From Hyperoodon ampullatus (Eukaryota; Chordata; Mammalia; Artiodactyla; Ziphiidae), in the NCBI GenBank assembly GCA_949752795.1, contig OX457062.1:91315777-91379776 (forward strand): DNA of 64,000 nt. The letters run 5' to 3'. The notes under the pieces were generated by a model that was given only the letters and a program-made list of their open reading frames with translations, had not been told where the DNA came from and did no database searches. The translations under genes were made by a program, and so were the position numbers. Positions 54,321 through 64,000 of this stretch are shown here, one piece after another. Within the stretch, counting starts at the first letter, position 1. The number at the start of each line of letters is the position of its first letter.

Positions 54321-54499
54321 TTTTTCTCTGTGCTTCAAGAAACTTTTGATCACACTTAGTATAACTCATAACTGTAGAGATGCAACTAAAGCCCAGAGAG
54401 GTGATATTTCAAGTCTCCTTGTACGGCATCTAAAAGACAAAAATGAGATTCTAACAAAAGCGACAGAACTTGCCAAACGTAACACTTCTAGGCTGGTAT

Positions 54500-54965
54500 G
54501 TATTGTCATAATAATAGTATGTGACAAGCAGTCTCAAAACCTCAGTAGCATACAGTGATACGCATTTATGTAGCTCATGAATCTGCAGGGTTTACCTGAT
54601 CTAGGTTAAGCGTCTGCTCCAGGTTGGCGAGGTCACTCTATCCTGTCTGGGCTCACTCTCAGGCATGGTGTTGGCTGGCTGGTGGCTGATCTAGGGCACA
54701 GTTGGAATGACTGGGATGAATAAACTGTTTGACATGTCTCTCACCCTGTATCAAGTTAGCCAGATATAATCTTCTCATGGTAATGACAGAAGGCAAGAGT
54801 AATAAACGGAAATACACAAACCTTTTTTCAAGACTGTGAACGTTTTGCTAACATCCCATTGATCAAAGCCATGACCAAACCCACAGAGTGGGAGGACCCT
54901 ATGAAGTTATAAGACAAAGGACATGGGTATAGGGAGGCATGAAGAATAGGAGTCATTAATGTAAT
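54500..54965 (+). repeat. Old interspersed repeat (LTR-like), family unassigned
   Basis: Blocks such as 'cagtctcaaaacctcagtag', 'gtagctcatgaatctgcagg', 'aacatcccattgatcaaagc' and 'catgaccaaacccacagagt' occur in a common mammalian repeat, probably a MaLR/ERVL LTR. Confidence 0.4.
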
Positions 54966-55159
54966 CGTTAATGGTTAGAACCAAGGAGTTAGTACAGATG
55001 ATAGCAAGGAAATACCATAAACCTTGGCTCTGAAGCAATTACACTTGCATTTTACCTTCTTTGGTAGAGTGACTACTAACATTTACCATTAATTCTTTCC
55101 CAAATTGCTGTGGCGAGATCTGAGGAGTTCTTAAGTATAGAGAGTAAAAGGTGGGTTCT

Positions 55160-55372
55160 GGGGCTTCCCTGGTAGCTCAGTGGTTGAGAGTCCGCCTGCC
55201 GATGCAGGGGACGCGGGTTCGTGCCCCGGTCCGGGAGGATCCCACATGCCGTGGAGCGGCTGGGCCCGTGAGCCATGGCCGCTGAGCCTGCTCGGCCGTA
55301 GCCTGTGCTCTGCAACGGGAGAGGCCACAACAGTGAGAGGCCCACGTACCACAAAAAAACAAAACAAAACAA
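55160..55372 (+). mobile_element. CHR SINE, medium subfamily, perfect duplication
   Basis: Full length from 'gggcttccctggtagctcag' to 'aggcccacgtaccac' and an (aaaac)n tail. The duplication 'aaaaggtgggttctg' is at 55145-55159 and 55373-55387 with no mismatch. A plus frame running out of the SINE to 55593 is a by-product of the SINE. Confidence 0.97.
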
Positions 55373-55499
55373 AAAAGGTGGGTTCTGAGTGGACAGATAC
55401 GTACAGTTTTCAAGAAATCTTCAAAGGCAGAGGAGACCAGGCAATACTGAGGGATTCATTAAATAAGTGGATTCCAGTGTCCAGAATATCATATATTAA

Positions 55500-55890
55500 T
55501 TGGAACATTTTTTTGTTGCAAGTGACAGAACTCCAAGTGAAACTGGTTCAAGCAGAAAGGAACTTTATTGCTCCTATAACTGAGAAAATTTAGGAATATA
55601 TCAAGCTTCAGCTACAGCAGGATCCGAAACCTCATATAATGACACTGTGACAGTTTCTGTCCATCTCTGGGCTTGGAATTTCTCTGCCTTCTGTCTCAGG
55701 CAAGCTCTCCCCACAGATGGCTGCCAGCAGCTCTAAGCTTACATCTTCCATTTTAACAATTCTGTGGGAAAAGAGCTTCATTTTCCTAATAATTCCAATA
55801 AAGCTCTAAAATTAATTTCATTGTTCTAATTTCTATTACCTTCCCAATGCTGAATCTGATCTTAACCAAGGGAATGGAAAATGCTTATTG
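55500..55890 (+). repeat. Old interspersed repeat, family unassigned
   Basis: 'tgttgcaagtgacagaactc', 'gaaactggttcaagcagaaa', 'agatggctgccagcagctct' and following blocks are typical of a common old mammalian repeat. A related passage lies at about 60,790-61,130. Confidence 0.4.
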
Positions 55891-55894
55891 GTCA

Positions 55895-56530
55895 GCCCTG
55901 CCCTGCCTCAGACTTGAACTTTAGAGAACCCTGCACATCACAAACACACATAACACACCACATATTTATTTATGAACACTGTGCCACTCAGGAATTGGTT
56001 CTCAGCATGGGCACAGCACAACCCATAAACCTAAATAAGCTAAACCTAAACTCCTGTGACTCACCAGTTAGGCCCAAGGGAAATATTCTCACATGTCCTG
56101 ACCTGTGTCCTCAAAACAAAGGAAAAACTGCATCAAGATGTTATGTTTTGTGGGCTATGCTGCCCCTGACATTGGAGATAGATACTATTGTACTTTGGAG
56201 TAAGCAGAGGATTACAGTGGCAGAATTATTTAAGGTAAGAGAACAAGCACTTAGGTAATTTTGTATTTTTAATATTTTATTAACATGCCATGTTCTTCCT
56301 CCCAGATAGCATGAATGCTATAGATCTTTGCCTAATGAAATATCATTTCCCAGTTCTTCTAATTGCCCACGTTCTTATCTCTCTTCATGTTTCATTTTAT
56401 GGCTCCACAGATACAAATTAGCTTCATAATCACAAGCTGGTGTCTGAGCAATTTTACAATATTAAATTATTCATACTACTCAAACATTTATCTATACATA
56501 GATATAGTTATAAATGCAGCATGTATGAAG
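55895..56530. other. Unannotated sequence
   Basis: No recognised repeat or exon. The plus frame 55881-56258 shows no domain. Confidence 0.45.
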
Positions 56531-56546
56531 TGTGATACTGATTCTT

Positions 56547-56722
56547 CTTTTTTCTTTTTTATTGAAGTATAGCTGATTTACAATGTTGTATTAATTTTTG
56601 CTGTACAGCAAAGTGATTCAGTGATACATATATATACATTCTTTTTCATATTTTTTTGCATTATGGTTTATCACAAGATATTGAATATGGTTCCCTGTGC
56701 TATACAGTAGGACCTTGTTTGA
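56547..56722 (-). mobile_element. L1 3' UTR fragment joined to a SINE
   Basis: Antisense L1 tail: T-rich left end, 'attgaagtatagctgattta', 'ctgtacagcaaagtgattca' and 'ggttccctgtgctatacagt'. Its truncated 5' end is followed, after about 14 bases, by the SINE at 56737. 'atactgattctt' at 56535-56546 and 56843-56854 flanks L1 and SINE together. Confidence 0.9.
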
Positions 56723-56736
56723 CAGTGAGTTGGGTT

Positions 56737-56842
56737 TTTTTTTGGCTGCACAGCTTGTGGGATCCTAGTTCCCCGAAGGAACCCCTGCCCCCTGCAGTGG
56801 AAGTACCGAGTCCCAACCACTGGACCGCCAGGGGAGTCCCCA
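56737..56842 (-). mobile_element. CHR SINE, short subfamily, at the 5' end of an L1
   Basis: Antisense body from 'ttttttttggctgcacagct' to the head complement 'ggaccgccaggggagtcccc'. The bases left of its tail ('gacagtgagttggg') do not match the bases right of its head ('atactgattctttac'), so it has no duplication of its own. Confidence 0.93.
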
Positions 56843-56859
56843 ATACTGATTCTTTACAT

Positions 56860-57160
56860 AGGCAATTTGATGGTCATTTGTGAATATTTTTATTTTTGGT
56901 AAGAAATGCTAATAAGATGTATACAAATTCCCACTCCCCCAAATAATATTTCAGCTTTGTTTAAATAATTGCTATTTAAAATTATAATTTGTTTGGTCTT
57001 TTAATTTGAAGAGAATGTTGAGTATTTCAGAAGAAAATTTAACATTTTTGAAAAAAACATATGAAAATAATTTTATATGTTTATTTTATTGCTATTTTCT
57101 GGATATACGTTCAAGTTTTATATGTTTTTGTTACAATCATATTTTCTTTTTAATTCCTTT
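56860..57160. other. Unannotated A/T-rich sequence
   Basis: Very A/T-rich, with no recognised repeat. Confidence 0.4.
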
Positions 57161-57163
57161 AGA

Positions 57164-57362
57164 ACAGGGGTTGACAAGCTATACAAACTACTGGCTGACT
57201 GCCTGTATTTGTAAAGTTTTATTGGCACACAGCCAGGCCTATTCATTTATTGTTTAGAGCTGCTTTCACATACAATAGCAGGGTACAATTGTTGAGACAG
57301 AGACCACATGCAAGACTAAAATGTTTCCTAGCTTGCCCTTTAAGAAAAAGTTTGCTGGCCTG
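57164..57362 (+). mobile_element. hAT-Charlie-type non-autonomous DNA transposon
   Basis: A degraded left end 'caggggttgacaagct' and right end 'aagtttgctggcctgg' form imperfect inverted repeats. Inner blocks 'tttattggcacacagccagg' and 'gagacagagaccacatgcaa' fit the family. It has no transposase gene and belongs to the same family as 8517-8690. Confidence 0.75.
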
Positions 57363-57364
57363 GC

Positions 57365-59205
57365 TTTAGATTACTGTCAATAGAACACAAATTTTATGGA
57401 AATATTGATTATTATAACATAATTCATGATTGTGCTAGGATGAAAACAAGACATTTTGTAGAAAAAATATATAATAATTCATAAAATGCATTTTACTATG
57501 CATCTCTGGACATTGACAGTCCATCAACATCACACCTGGACACGTGTAAATGTAACTAAATTTGGTTGCATTTGATATTTTTGCTGACTTTTACTCATAA
57601 AAACCATAGTTTTACACATAATTTAAAATTTGGGCATTCTGAAAGTAAAATAATAGAGCACAGTTTATGTAACGATTTGTTTGCCCAATTTATAACTTTT
57701 AAATATTAGGCATATGATGGCGGGGGCGGGGGCGCACTCCACTTTTAACTCTTGTTCCTGGGTCCTTCAAATGTTAGAAGAAGGACTATGGAGAACTTGC
57801 TGGGTTGCTTAAAGAAGAACCAAGACATTGTTAACAACAGAAGGGAGATTGGATAGATTGTAAACAACAGATGTCAATTAGAGTTGACAATTTGCCAGTA
57901 GGAGTAATTCTATCAAATGCTGCTGTTCTCTGATTCCAGAAGAAGGATTAATGGGGACAAGGAGGAAGATATTAGACCTGTGGATGAATAAGCAAGATAT
58001 CTCATGAAATTCCTTGTCAGTGATGTGTTTGATCAGAAGCTCAATGGCCACGTCCAGGGTTCTGCAGAAGGGATTCGTGCGTTGGAAAGGAGGCTGGATG
58101 AGGTTAGTTTAGTCAAAAACAGGTTTGTTGGAACCTGTTACATCTCAGGTTCTGCACAAGGTCCCAAGGTTTGGACAATTTTATGATTCAAATAACCAGC
58201 TGAAAATGCTGGGAACACACAGACCAGTTCCCACTCTTGCAAATGTACACAGTTCAGAAACATCTTAGCAGGCAATCCAGCTCTGCTCTTAAGAAAGCTC
58301 TGGGTCTATTTATGTATCAGAGACACACAAACTCAGAAGCTATCTCTGTAGGTGGTGGTCTAGGAAGTTACCGGAGGCCAGTGTATGGCCTTGACAGTTC
58401 AACTTCAGAAGAAAGGACTAAGCAATCTTTGTAACATAGATCCCCCAGATATAATTTTATTTCATCTACTCAGTTCTGCAAAGGCAAAAGGTGAGATTCT
58501 AACAAATTATATTAAAATGCAATATAGGCCACTCTGAGAGGTAAATTTCAAAACCTATGTTTCTCTGATTTCCTCTTTGAACCTGAAAGTTAAAAGGTCT
58601 GTAGAGGGAAAAGGACACATCCTCTTTGATCAAAGTTATCAAATCAATTTATTCTGTTTCTAAAGGAATTAATGGAAAGAGAGGAGACACTGGTGTTTCA
58701 TCTCACAGTAAAGGGAAAGGACAGGGTTTCTTTTTCATTCCTCACAGAATCTCTGGAGCCAGACTTAGGCAAATGGTAATGACCTGCATAGTCTGTAGGA
58801 TTAGAAAACTTTGCTTCCCTCCTTTCTTGCCATGTTCTCCTTTCTATAGCATCATACCTTTGTCTTCAATCAGTCTCGGTCTAAAGCTGTAGAAGAACAT
58901 CACTCTCAGAGACCATTATGATATACTTGATTCCTCCAAGCCAGTCAAAAGGCAGCTGCCATCTAATTAAAGATGTTTAAAACTGGAAGGGACCTTTGCT
59001 ATCATCTTGAAAACATCTTCGGTGCCTCAGCAAGTTAAATAAATGGCTCCCAATTCCACAAACTTTTGGTAACAAAAAAAAAAGTCTATAATCCAGATAC
59101 CTCAACTTTCATTTAAATGTTCTTTCAACTGTACCACTCAGTATGATGGTAATAACGGAGGACTGGAGAAGCTTTCTAGGTAATCCATACATAAAATCCA
59201 CTCTG
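57365..59205. other. Unannotated 1.8 kb
   Basis: A/T-rich to about 57,710, then a short G-rich block (57,719-57,736), then mixed sequence. No repeat family or exon was recognised. Confidence 0.45.
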
Positions 59206-59220
59206 GACTCCATTGTCTCT

Positions 59221-59546
59221 CTCTCTTTTTTTTTAAGTTAATTTATTTAATTTATTTTTTTTTTTGGCTGCAGTGGGTCTTTGCTGCGCGCAGGCTTTTC
59301 TCTAGTGGAGGCAAGCAGGGGCTACTCTTTGTTGCAGTGTGCTGGTTTCTCATTGCAGTGGCTTCTCTTCTTGCGGAGCATGGGGTCAGTAGTCATGGCT
59401 CGAGGGCTCTAGAGTGCAGGCTCAGTAGTTGTGGCGCATGGGCTTAGTTGCTCCACGGCATGTGGGATGTTCCCGGACCAGGGCTCGAACCCGTGTCCCC
59501 TGCTTTGGCAGGCAGATTCTTAACCAGTGCACCACCAGGGAATTCC
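59221..59546 (-). mobile_element. CHR SINE, long subfamily, with internal loss
   Basis: Antisense from a T/(attt)-rich left end through 'ggctgcagtgggtctttgct' and one 'cagtagttgtggcgcatggg' unit to the head complement. The duplication 'ctccattgtctct' is at 59208-59220 and 59547-59559 and is perfect. Confidence 0.96.
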
Positions 59547-59599
59547 CTCCATTGTCTCTTGAACTTTGGCTTGTTGCCCAAATCATCCGCGAGTTCTTT

Positions 59600-59820
59600 G
59601 GGGAAAACTTGGTTTTGTGTTCTGACTCTGACACTTCTTGTTTGTTGATCATGGGCTGATCCCTTATCCTTTCAAACCTCAGTTTAATCATTTGTAAATT
59701 AGGGATAATCACAAAAGCACCTTGTAGGATCATTTTAAGGATTTTATGAGATTAGTTATATAAAGCACTTCACAAATTGAAAAGAGGTATGTATACGTCA
59801 GGTGTTATTGCCATTGCTGC
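59600..59820 (+). repeat. MIR SINE, sense
   Basis: Sense MIR: 'gttctgactctgacacttct', 'tttcaaacctcagtttaatc', 'atttgtaaattagggataat' and 'catttataaagcactt'-like end. Confidence 0.75.
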
Positions 59821-59884
59821 TTGGCATGTGTTTCTCCAAGATATTTCCTGGATCAATTTTCCACAATCCATAATCTCTGCTCGT

Positions 59885-60740
59885 TCCTCTCATTCATTCA
59901 ATATTTATTGAGTGTCTATTGTGTATCAAGCTCCATTCTACATGATGAGCTTAAAAAAGGAATAAGATAAAATGCAACCCATCAGGAATTCCACAAACTA
60001 GTAGCAGGTGTATAAAGAATTACAATATAGAATGAGTATATGGGTACAAAGTGCTATGGAAGCACAAAGGGTGAACTTACTGACAGTGGAAGTAACATCT
60101 GGATAGTTTTGAATCAAAAGTAGAAGTTCTCTAGACAGGGCATTCCAGGCAATTGTGATGGATTTTCAGGTTTACCCTAAAGGCAAGTAGTCTAGAAGTG
60201 GCTGATACATAAGGTATAACAACAACAACAGTAACCACAACTATTTTTAGAATGACTTCTAAGCTCCAAACTTTTTAGCAACATGTATAAACTGCACTAC
60301 TCCCTTCAAAGGAGGTAGCATTACCTAATGATTACAAGTCAGGCAACTCAGGCTCAGAGAGGTTAAGCAACTTGCCTAAGATCACATAGCTGGTAAATAT
60401 GGAAGTCAGATACTGAACTTCAATCCTTCTGACTCTCAAATTTGTGCTTTTACTTAATTATCACCCTGCTTCTCATGAACTGGGAGATATTAGGAGAGGA
60501 CTGGAAAGGTAGGCAAGGGACAGAGTTTGCAGACCTTGGAATACCAAAGCCAAGGAGCTCAGATTTTATTCCACAGAGAGTGGGAGTCACTGAGGGATTT
60601 TTGAGCAGCTGTTTTAGAAAAACCAGTCTGGGGGCAGAGTGTATATTAGATGGAACAAGGAAGAGACTAGAAACAGGAAGATCAGTTAAGAAATTGTTAA
60701 CAAAAATCCAGGCAAGCGAAAATAAAGACCTCTTAAACTG
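59885..60740 (-). repeat. L2 LINE relic, antisense, with a nested MIR
   Basis: Antisense L2: 'cattcattcaatatttattg', 'agtgtctattgtgtatcaag', 'gacagggcattccaggcaat', and after the MIR 'agctcagattttattccaca' and 'tttttgagcagctgttttag'. The two parts are collinear, so the MIR inserted into the L2. Confidence 0.7.
60255..60445 (-). repeat. MIR SINE, antisense, inside the L2
   Basis: Antisense MIR: 'caactcaggctcagagaggt', 'taagcaacttgcctaagatc' and 'acatagctggtaaatatgga'. Confidence 0.85.
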
Positions 60741-60789
60741 GGCATTTACTTGCTCACTCACGTGTGTGGGCACAGATGATTGTTGTATT

Positions 60790-61130
60790 AAATAAGGATG
60801 TTTGTTATCTCACATAGCAGAAAGGCCAGAGGTAGGGCAGGCCACAGGACAGGTTGATCAGTGGTCCATCAAAAGCCTTGGCCTCTTTCCATCTCTCTGC
60901 TCCATCTCTAGTTATTCCAATATGGGTTCCCCCTGTAGACCAAGATTGCTAGCCGTGGCAGTTGGAGAGCTACATGCCCCCTGGTGCACACCCTACCAGA
61001 CAGAGGAATCTCTCCTCACAGACAGGAATCCAGTCTTTCCTTCAGTCTGATTGGGTCAACTTGGGTAACATGAATGAATAACTCCTGCCAGTGGAACTGC
61101 GTTAATTGGCCTGGATGGATCAGGACACTC
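60790..61130 (+). repeat. Old interspersed repeat, family unassigned
   Basis: 'gtttgttatctcacatagca', 'ccatcaaaagccttggcctc', 'tttccatctctctgctccat' and a later block ('tctgattgggtcaacttggg') resemble the family at 55500-55890. Confidence 0.4.
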
Positions 61131-61139
61131 CTCTGGACC

Positions 61140-62685
61140 TGGATAGGGTAAATCTCACTGTGAGTTGTGTGGTAGAGGTCGGTACTTGAACCAAATAACA
61201 GCTTTGTTAGGAAAGGCGGAGTGGAGACCGAATGCCAAATGGGCAAGTAATGGCATCCACTACTGTCACCAAGCTTTGGGCGCAGATGCTTGAAGGGAAT
61301 GAGTTTCAGTATATCTCTTTCCTAAAACTGATCTGCCTGTGGATGTTTCCATGGTCAAGGCCTCAAGCTAGCTTCTTTCCAACTCCCCTTTCATAATCAC
61401 CCTTCTCCTACTTTACAAAAGAAAGGCATACCTCTCACCTATTCCAAATATTACCATGGTGCATTGACTCAGGAAAAACTTTTCTTGGGTGCCAAAAAAA
61501 GGAATATTTAAAATATTGCAGTTGGTATTGAGAAAGTGAATGGTTATAATGACTGGGTAACGAATACTTTTGCAAGTCAGGTGGTTTCTAATTTTTTGAA
61601 ATTTGAAGGAAGACATAACTTAGTTGCCACCTGATAGATCACTAAATATACTTTTTTTTATGATAGGTCATAATGCTATTTTTGATATAGGATTATAAAA
61701 AGTAAAATAGGAATAGAATTAGTGCTGAACCATGTTTTATTCTAATGATACATTATATTTAACCACAGATACATGAACCGATTGGGAAAAACAATAGAAG
61801 TCCCATCTATCTTGTTAAGTGATGTATTTCCAATAAAATGCACTTTTATGTTTAGTAATCAACATATTTATGTTTCTGTTGATTGTATATTAGTAACAAT
61901 TCTCATATTAATTCTTTCTGACACACAGATATTTTTGGCATCAAAATAAACTTTTTCTCAACTTCAATTTATATTTTTGTTTTGGAGAAGTAAGAAGAGT
62001 GATAAATAAATGATTTACAAGCATTAAAGTAGGGAAAGTTAAATGGAAATAATAAGTTCACAGAGAAAATATGTAAAACTTTTAGCCATTAAAAAAGAGT
62101 TTGTTCATGTATTTTCAAATGTGTGATTCTGAGTATCAAGTTGGTAATTTGTCCCATTGGATATAGTTTTTTAATGCTTTAATAATCTAATTGTTAAATG
62201 CTAATACTTATACTATGTTGAAAGCTATCTCTTGAAATACACCAACTTATAACAAAAAATTTTAGATGTCAACTTAGAACATGTGAAGTGGGTATATAGT
62301 TTTTCCAAATTATTTTAGGATATATGAATCAGAAGTGTTGATCACCATTAGCTTAAAGGAGAAAACCAAGCTACTTGTTGTAGCGCTGGGCAGACTACTC
62401 ATATAGTTCCATTTTTGTGCTGATTTTGAGGTTCCTATAAAACATCTAAGTCAAAATGATTCCAATTTTAGGCAATTGGAATTCAGCAGAGGAGTCTGGA
62501 CTAGAGATATATTGTTTGGGGGTCATACAAATACAGAGACTGTCAAATCAAAGACATATTTGCCATCATCAAGAGAGTATAACAATGGGGAAAAGCAGCA
62601 GAATCATATTTTGGGAAATAACAATGGCAAAGGAAATGGAAGAGAGATCAGAGAAGCAGGACGTGAGTAAGGAGAACAAAAAGCC
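61140..62685. other. Unannotated A/T-rich 1.5 kb
   Basis: Mostly A/T-rich, especially 61,480-62,330. No repeat was assigned and no exon supported. Confidence 0.45.
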
Positions 62686-62689
62686 AACA

Positions 62690-63595
62690 GGAAAGTTTTA
62701 GGAAGGAAGCTGTGAGCAATAGTGCTAAAAGAGGTCAACTGAGATAAAAACTATAAAGTACCCATTGGATCTGGCAATTAGACAGTTAGGAAATCACCTT
62801 AGTGAGGTCAATTTCGGTGGAATAGTAGGACAGAAGCCTGATGACACTGGCTGGAGGGTGGGGGCAAGCAAGGTAAAGATGAATTTGAGGCTCTGAGTAT
62901 AAGTAAAAGAAACCAGAAAGTCAGAAAAGGAGCGAAGTGATTGTTCTCCTGGGTGGGAGGTAAAGACAAGAGTGCAGCTTCCCGACAGTTGAACTTATTA
63001 AACATGACTAATTTGGTTCTAAAAATTAGGGGGTTGAGAAAATCCAGGTTGAAAGGAGCAGTGAGAATTGAAGGTCTAAAATAAGAAAACGCTAGTGCTC
63101 CGTGTGTGAACAAAGGAATCCATTGTCTTTGGCAACTACCGTATATGAAGTATGCATTAGGGTGTGAAGGAACAAGAAAGAAATAAGACGTTCTTTGCTT
63201 CAGTGTTGGCTGATGATGTACATAGTACATAGATGTACATAGAATGAGATCTGAGCTGGATAAGGAACAGAGGATCGTGGTAGAACCTTGGAGTTCCGTC
63301 CTGGCAATGTACTAGAGAAGGGGAGTGATCAGAGAAGTAGCAAAATCAGAAGATTGAAGCCACTCAAAAGCAAAACAAACACGAAGTTTCAAGAAGGTGG
63401 TGGAATAGAATGCTGCAGAGGGTTAAAGAACAAGTGGATGGTGGAAAACATGGGGGATATTGGGCATGTGTTGCTCACTCAGAGAGGTTTCTTGATGACT
63501 TTTCTGTCCCAAAGACTCCTTTTGCTACATTTGTGTTACGGTTGGTATGTGAATGGCAGTTTGGAGATATTGCCCATTTGGTAAATTAGGCACCC
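62690..63595 (-). repeat. L2 LINE coding-region relic, antisense
   Basis: Antisense L2 ORF2: 'gaggtcaactgagataaaaa', 'cccattggatctggcaatta', 'gaaatcaccttagtgaggtc' and 'gcctgatgacactggctgga'. A later block 'ggtagaaccttggagttccg' and 'gctgcagagggttaaagaac' may belong to a second, overlapping copy. Stops are frequent. Confidence 0.6.
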
Positions 63596-63599
63596 AAGA

Positions 63600-64000
63600 A
63601 TTTAATAGCTTTGAAAATGATAAATGCTTTGCAAATCATAATCATGTTACAGTTATGGACTCAGTAATAGTGTGAATTTTCCCCTAGTAATAGTATCTAT
63701 GTCACCACTTAAGGCAAAGAGGATACTTTCCAGCTCAGATAACACTTTCTAATCATGGTTTAAGCAAGTCTCCTTTCTGTATGTGCACCTTTTTAAGTGG
63801 TCCAATTCAGCTTTTATCTTTCCTCCGAAGAGCTAATCAAATATGTGCTAAAACCACTTAGAACCACATTATAAATTTCCTTTATTCCTTACTTCTCTCT
63901 CCTTGGCTATAAAAATTTGGTTCCTGTCCAAAATCAAAACATAAAGAACCAAACACACTTCATCAGCAAGAAGAAGGGCTCTGTTTTCATTTTGTTTCAT
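63600..64000. other. Unannotated right end
   Basis: A/T-rich sequence with no recognised repeat or gene. Confidence 0.45.

Noticed and set aside
55180..55593. 137-codon plus-strand open frame
   Set aside because: Its first half is SINE sequence and its second half runs into flanking repeat DNA; no start or splice support.
1..64000. Ruminant origin
   Set aside because: No BovB LINE and no Bov-tA or Bov-A2 SINE was seen in 64 kb, while CHR SINEs of cetacean type are abundant.

Overview
This is a 64 kb piece of mammalian nuclear DNA, almost certainly from a cetacean. The main evidence is about 24 copies of the tRNA-derived CHR SINE (head GGGCTTCCCTGGTGGCGCAG), in all three lengths seen in whales and dolphins. 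They sit beside 3' ends of artiodactyl-type L1, and no BovB or Bov-tA was seen, as a ruminant would show. A hippopotamus is not excluded. Nothing looks bacterial, viral or plasmid-borne, and no complete protein-coding gene can be supported.

Layout. 1-13.4 kb is dense in repeats: L2 pieces, an old L1 3' UTR, an endogenous-retrovirus pol relic next to LTR-like sequence, a nest of three SINEs (7.2-8.0 kb), and an L1 carrying two SINEs at one target site (11.3-12.1 kb). 14.3-16.4 kb is an L1 with one SINE at its 5' end and two inside. 16.9-17.9 kb is a CR1/L3-type LINE relic. 17.7-27.3 kb has no CHR SINE and holds mostly L2 and MIR remnants. 27.8-30.0 kb is a long L2. From 30.6 to 42.9 kb there is again no CHR SINE. 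Inside this quiet zone lies the only promoter-like sequence, a CpG island at about 37.4-38.2 kb with GC boxes, a consensus TATA box on the plus strand, and a strong splice donor on the minus strand at 37,611-37,616. 42.9-64 kb returns to dense repeats: SINEs, L1 3' ends, L1/HAL1 pieces, an L1 reverse-transcriptase relic, L2 and a hAT-type DNA transposon.

Reading. The window is best seen as intergenic or intronic DNA around one promoter. If the minus-strand donor is real, the left half of the window would be the first intron of a gene whose first exon is in the island; I could not name that gene. No genes act together here.

The most notable observation is a recurring insertion structure. In at least two places, and perhaps a third, a CHR SINE is joined to the 5'-truncated end of an L1 piece, and one target-site duplication flanks the pair. 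This is the layout expected when L1 reverse transcriptase switches template onto a SINE RNA during insertion. Family names for old repeats are from recognition by eye, and their edges are good to about 20-50 bases.
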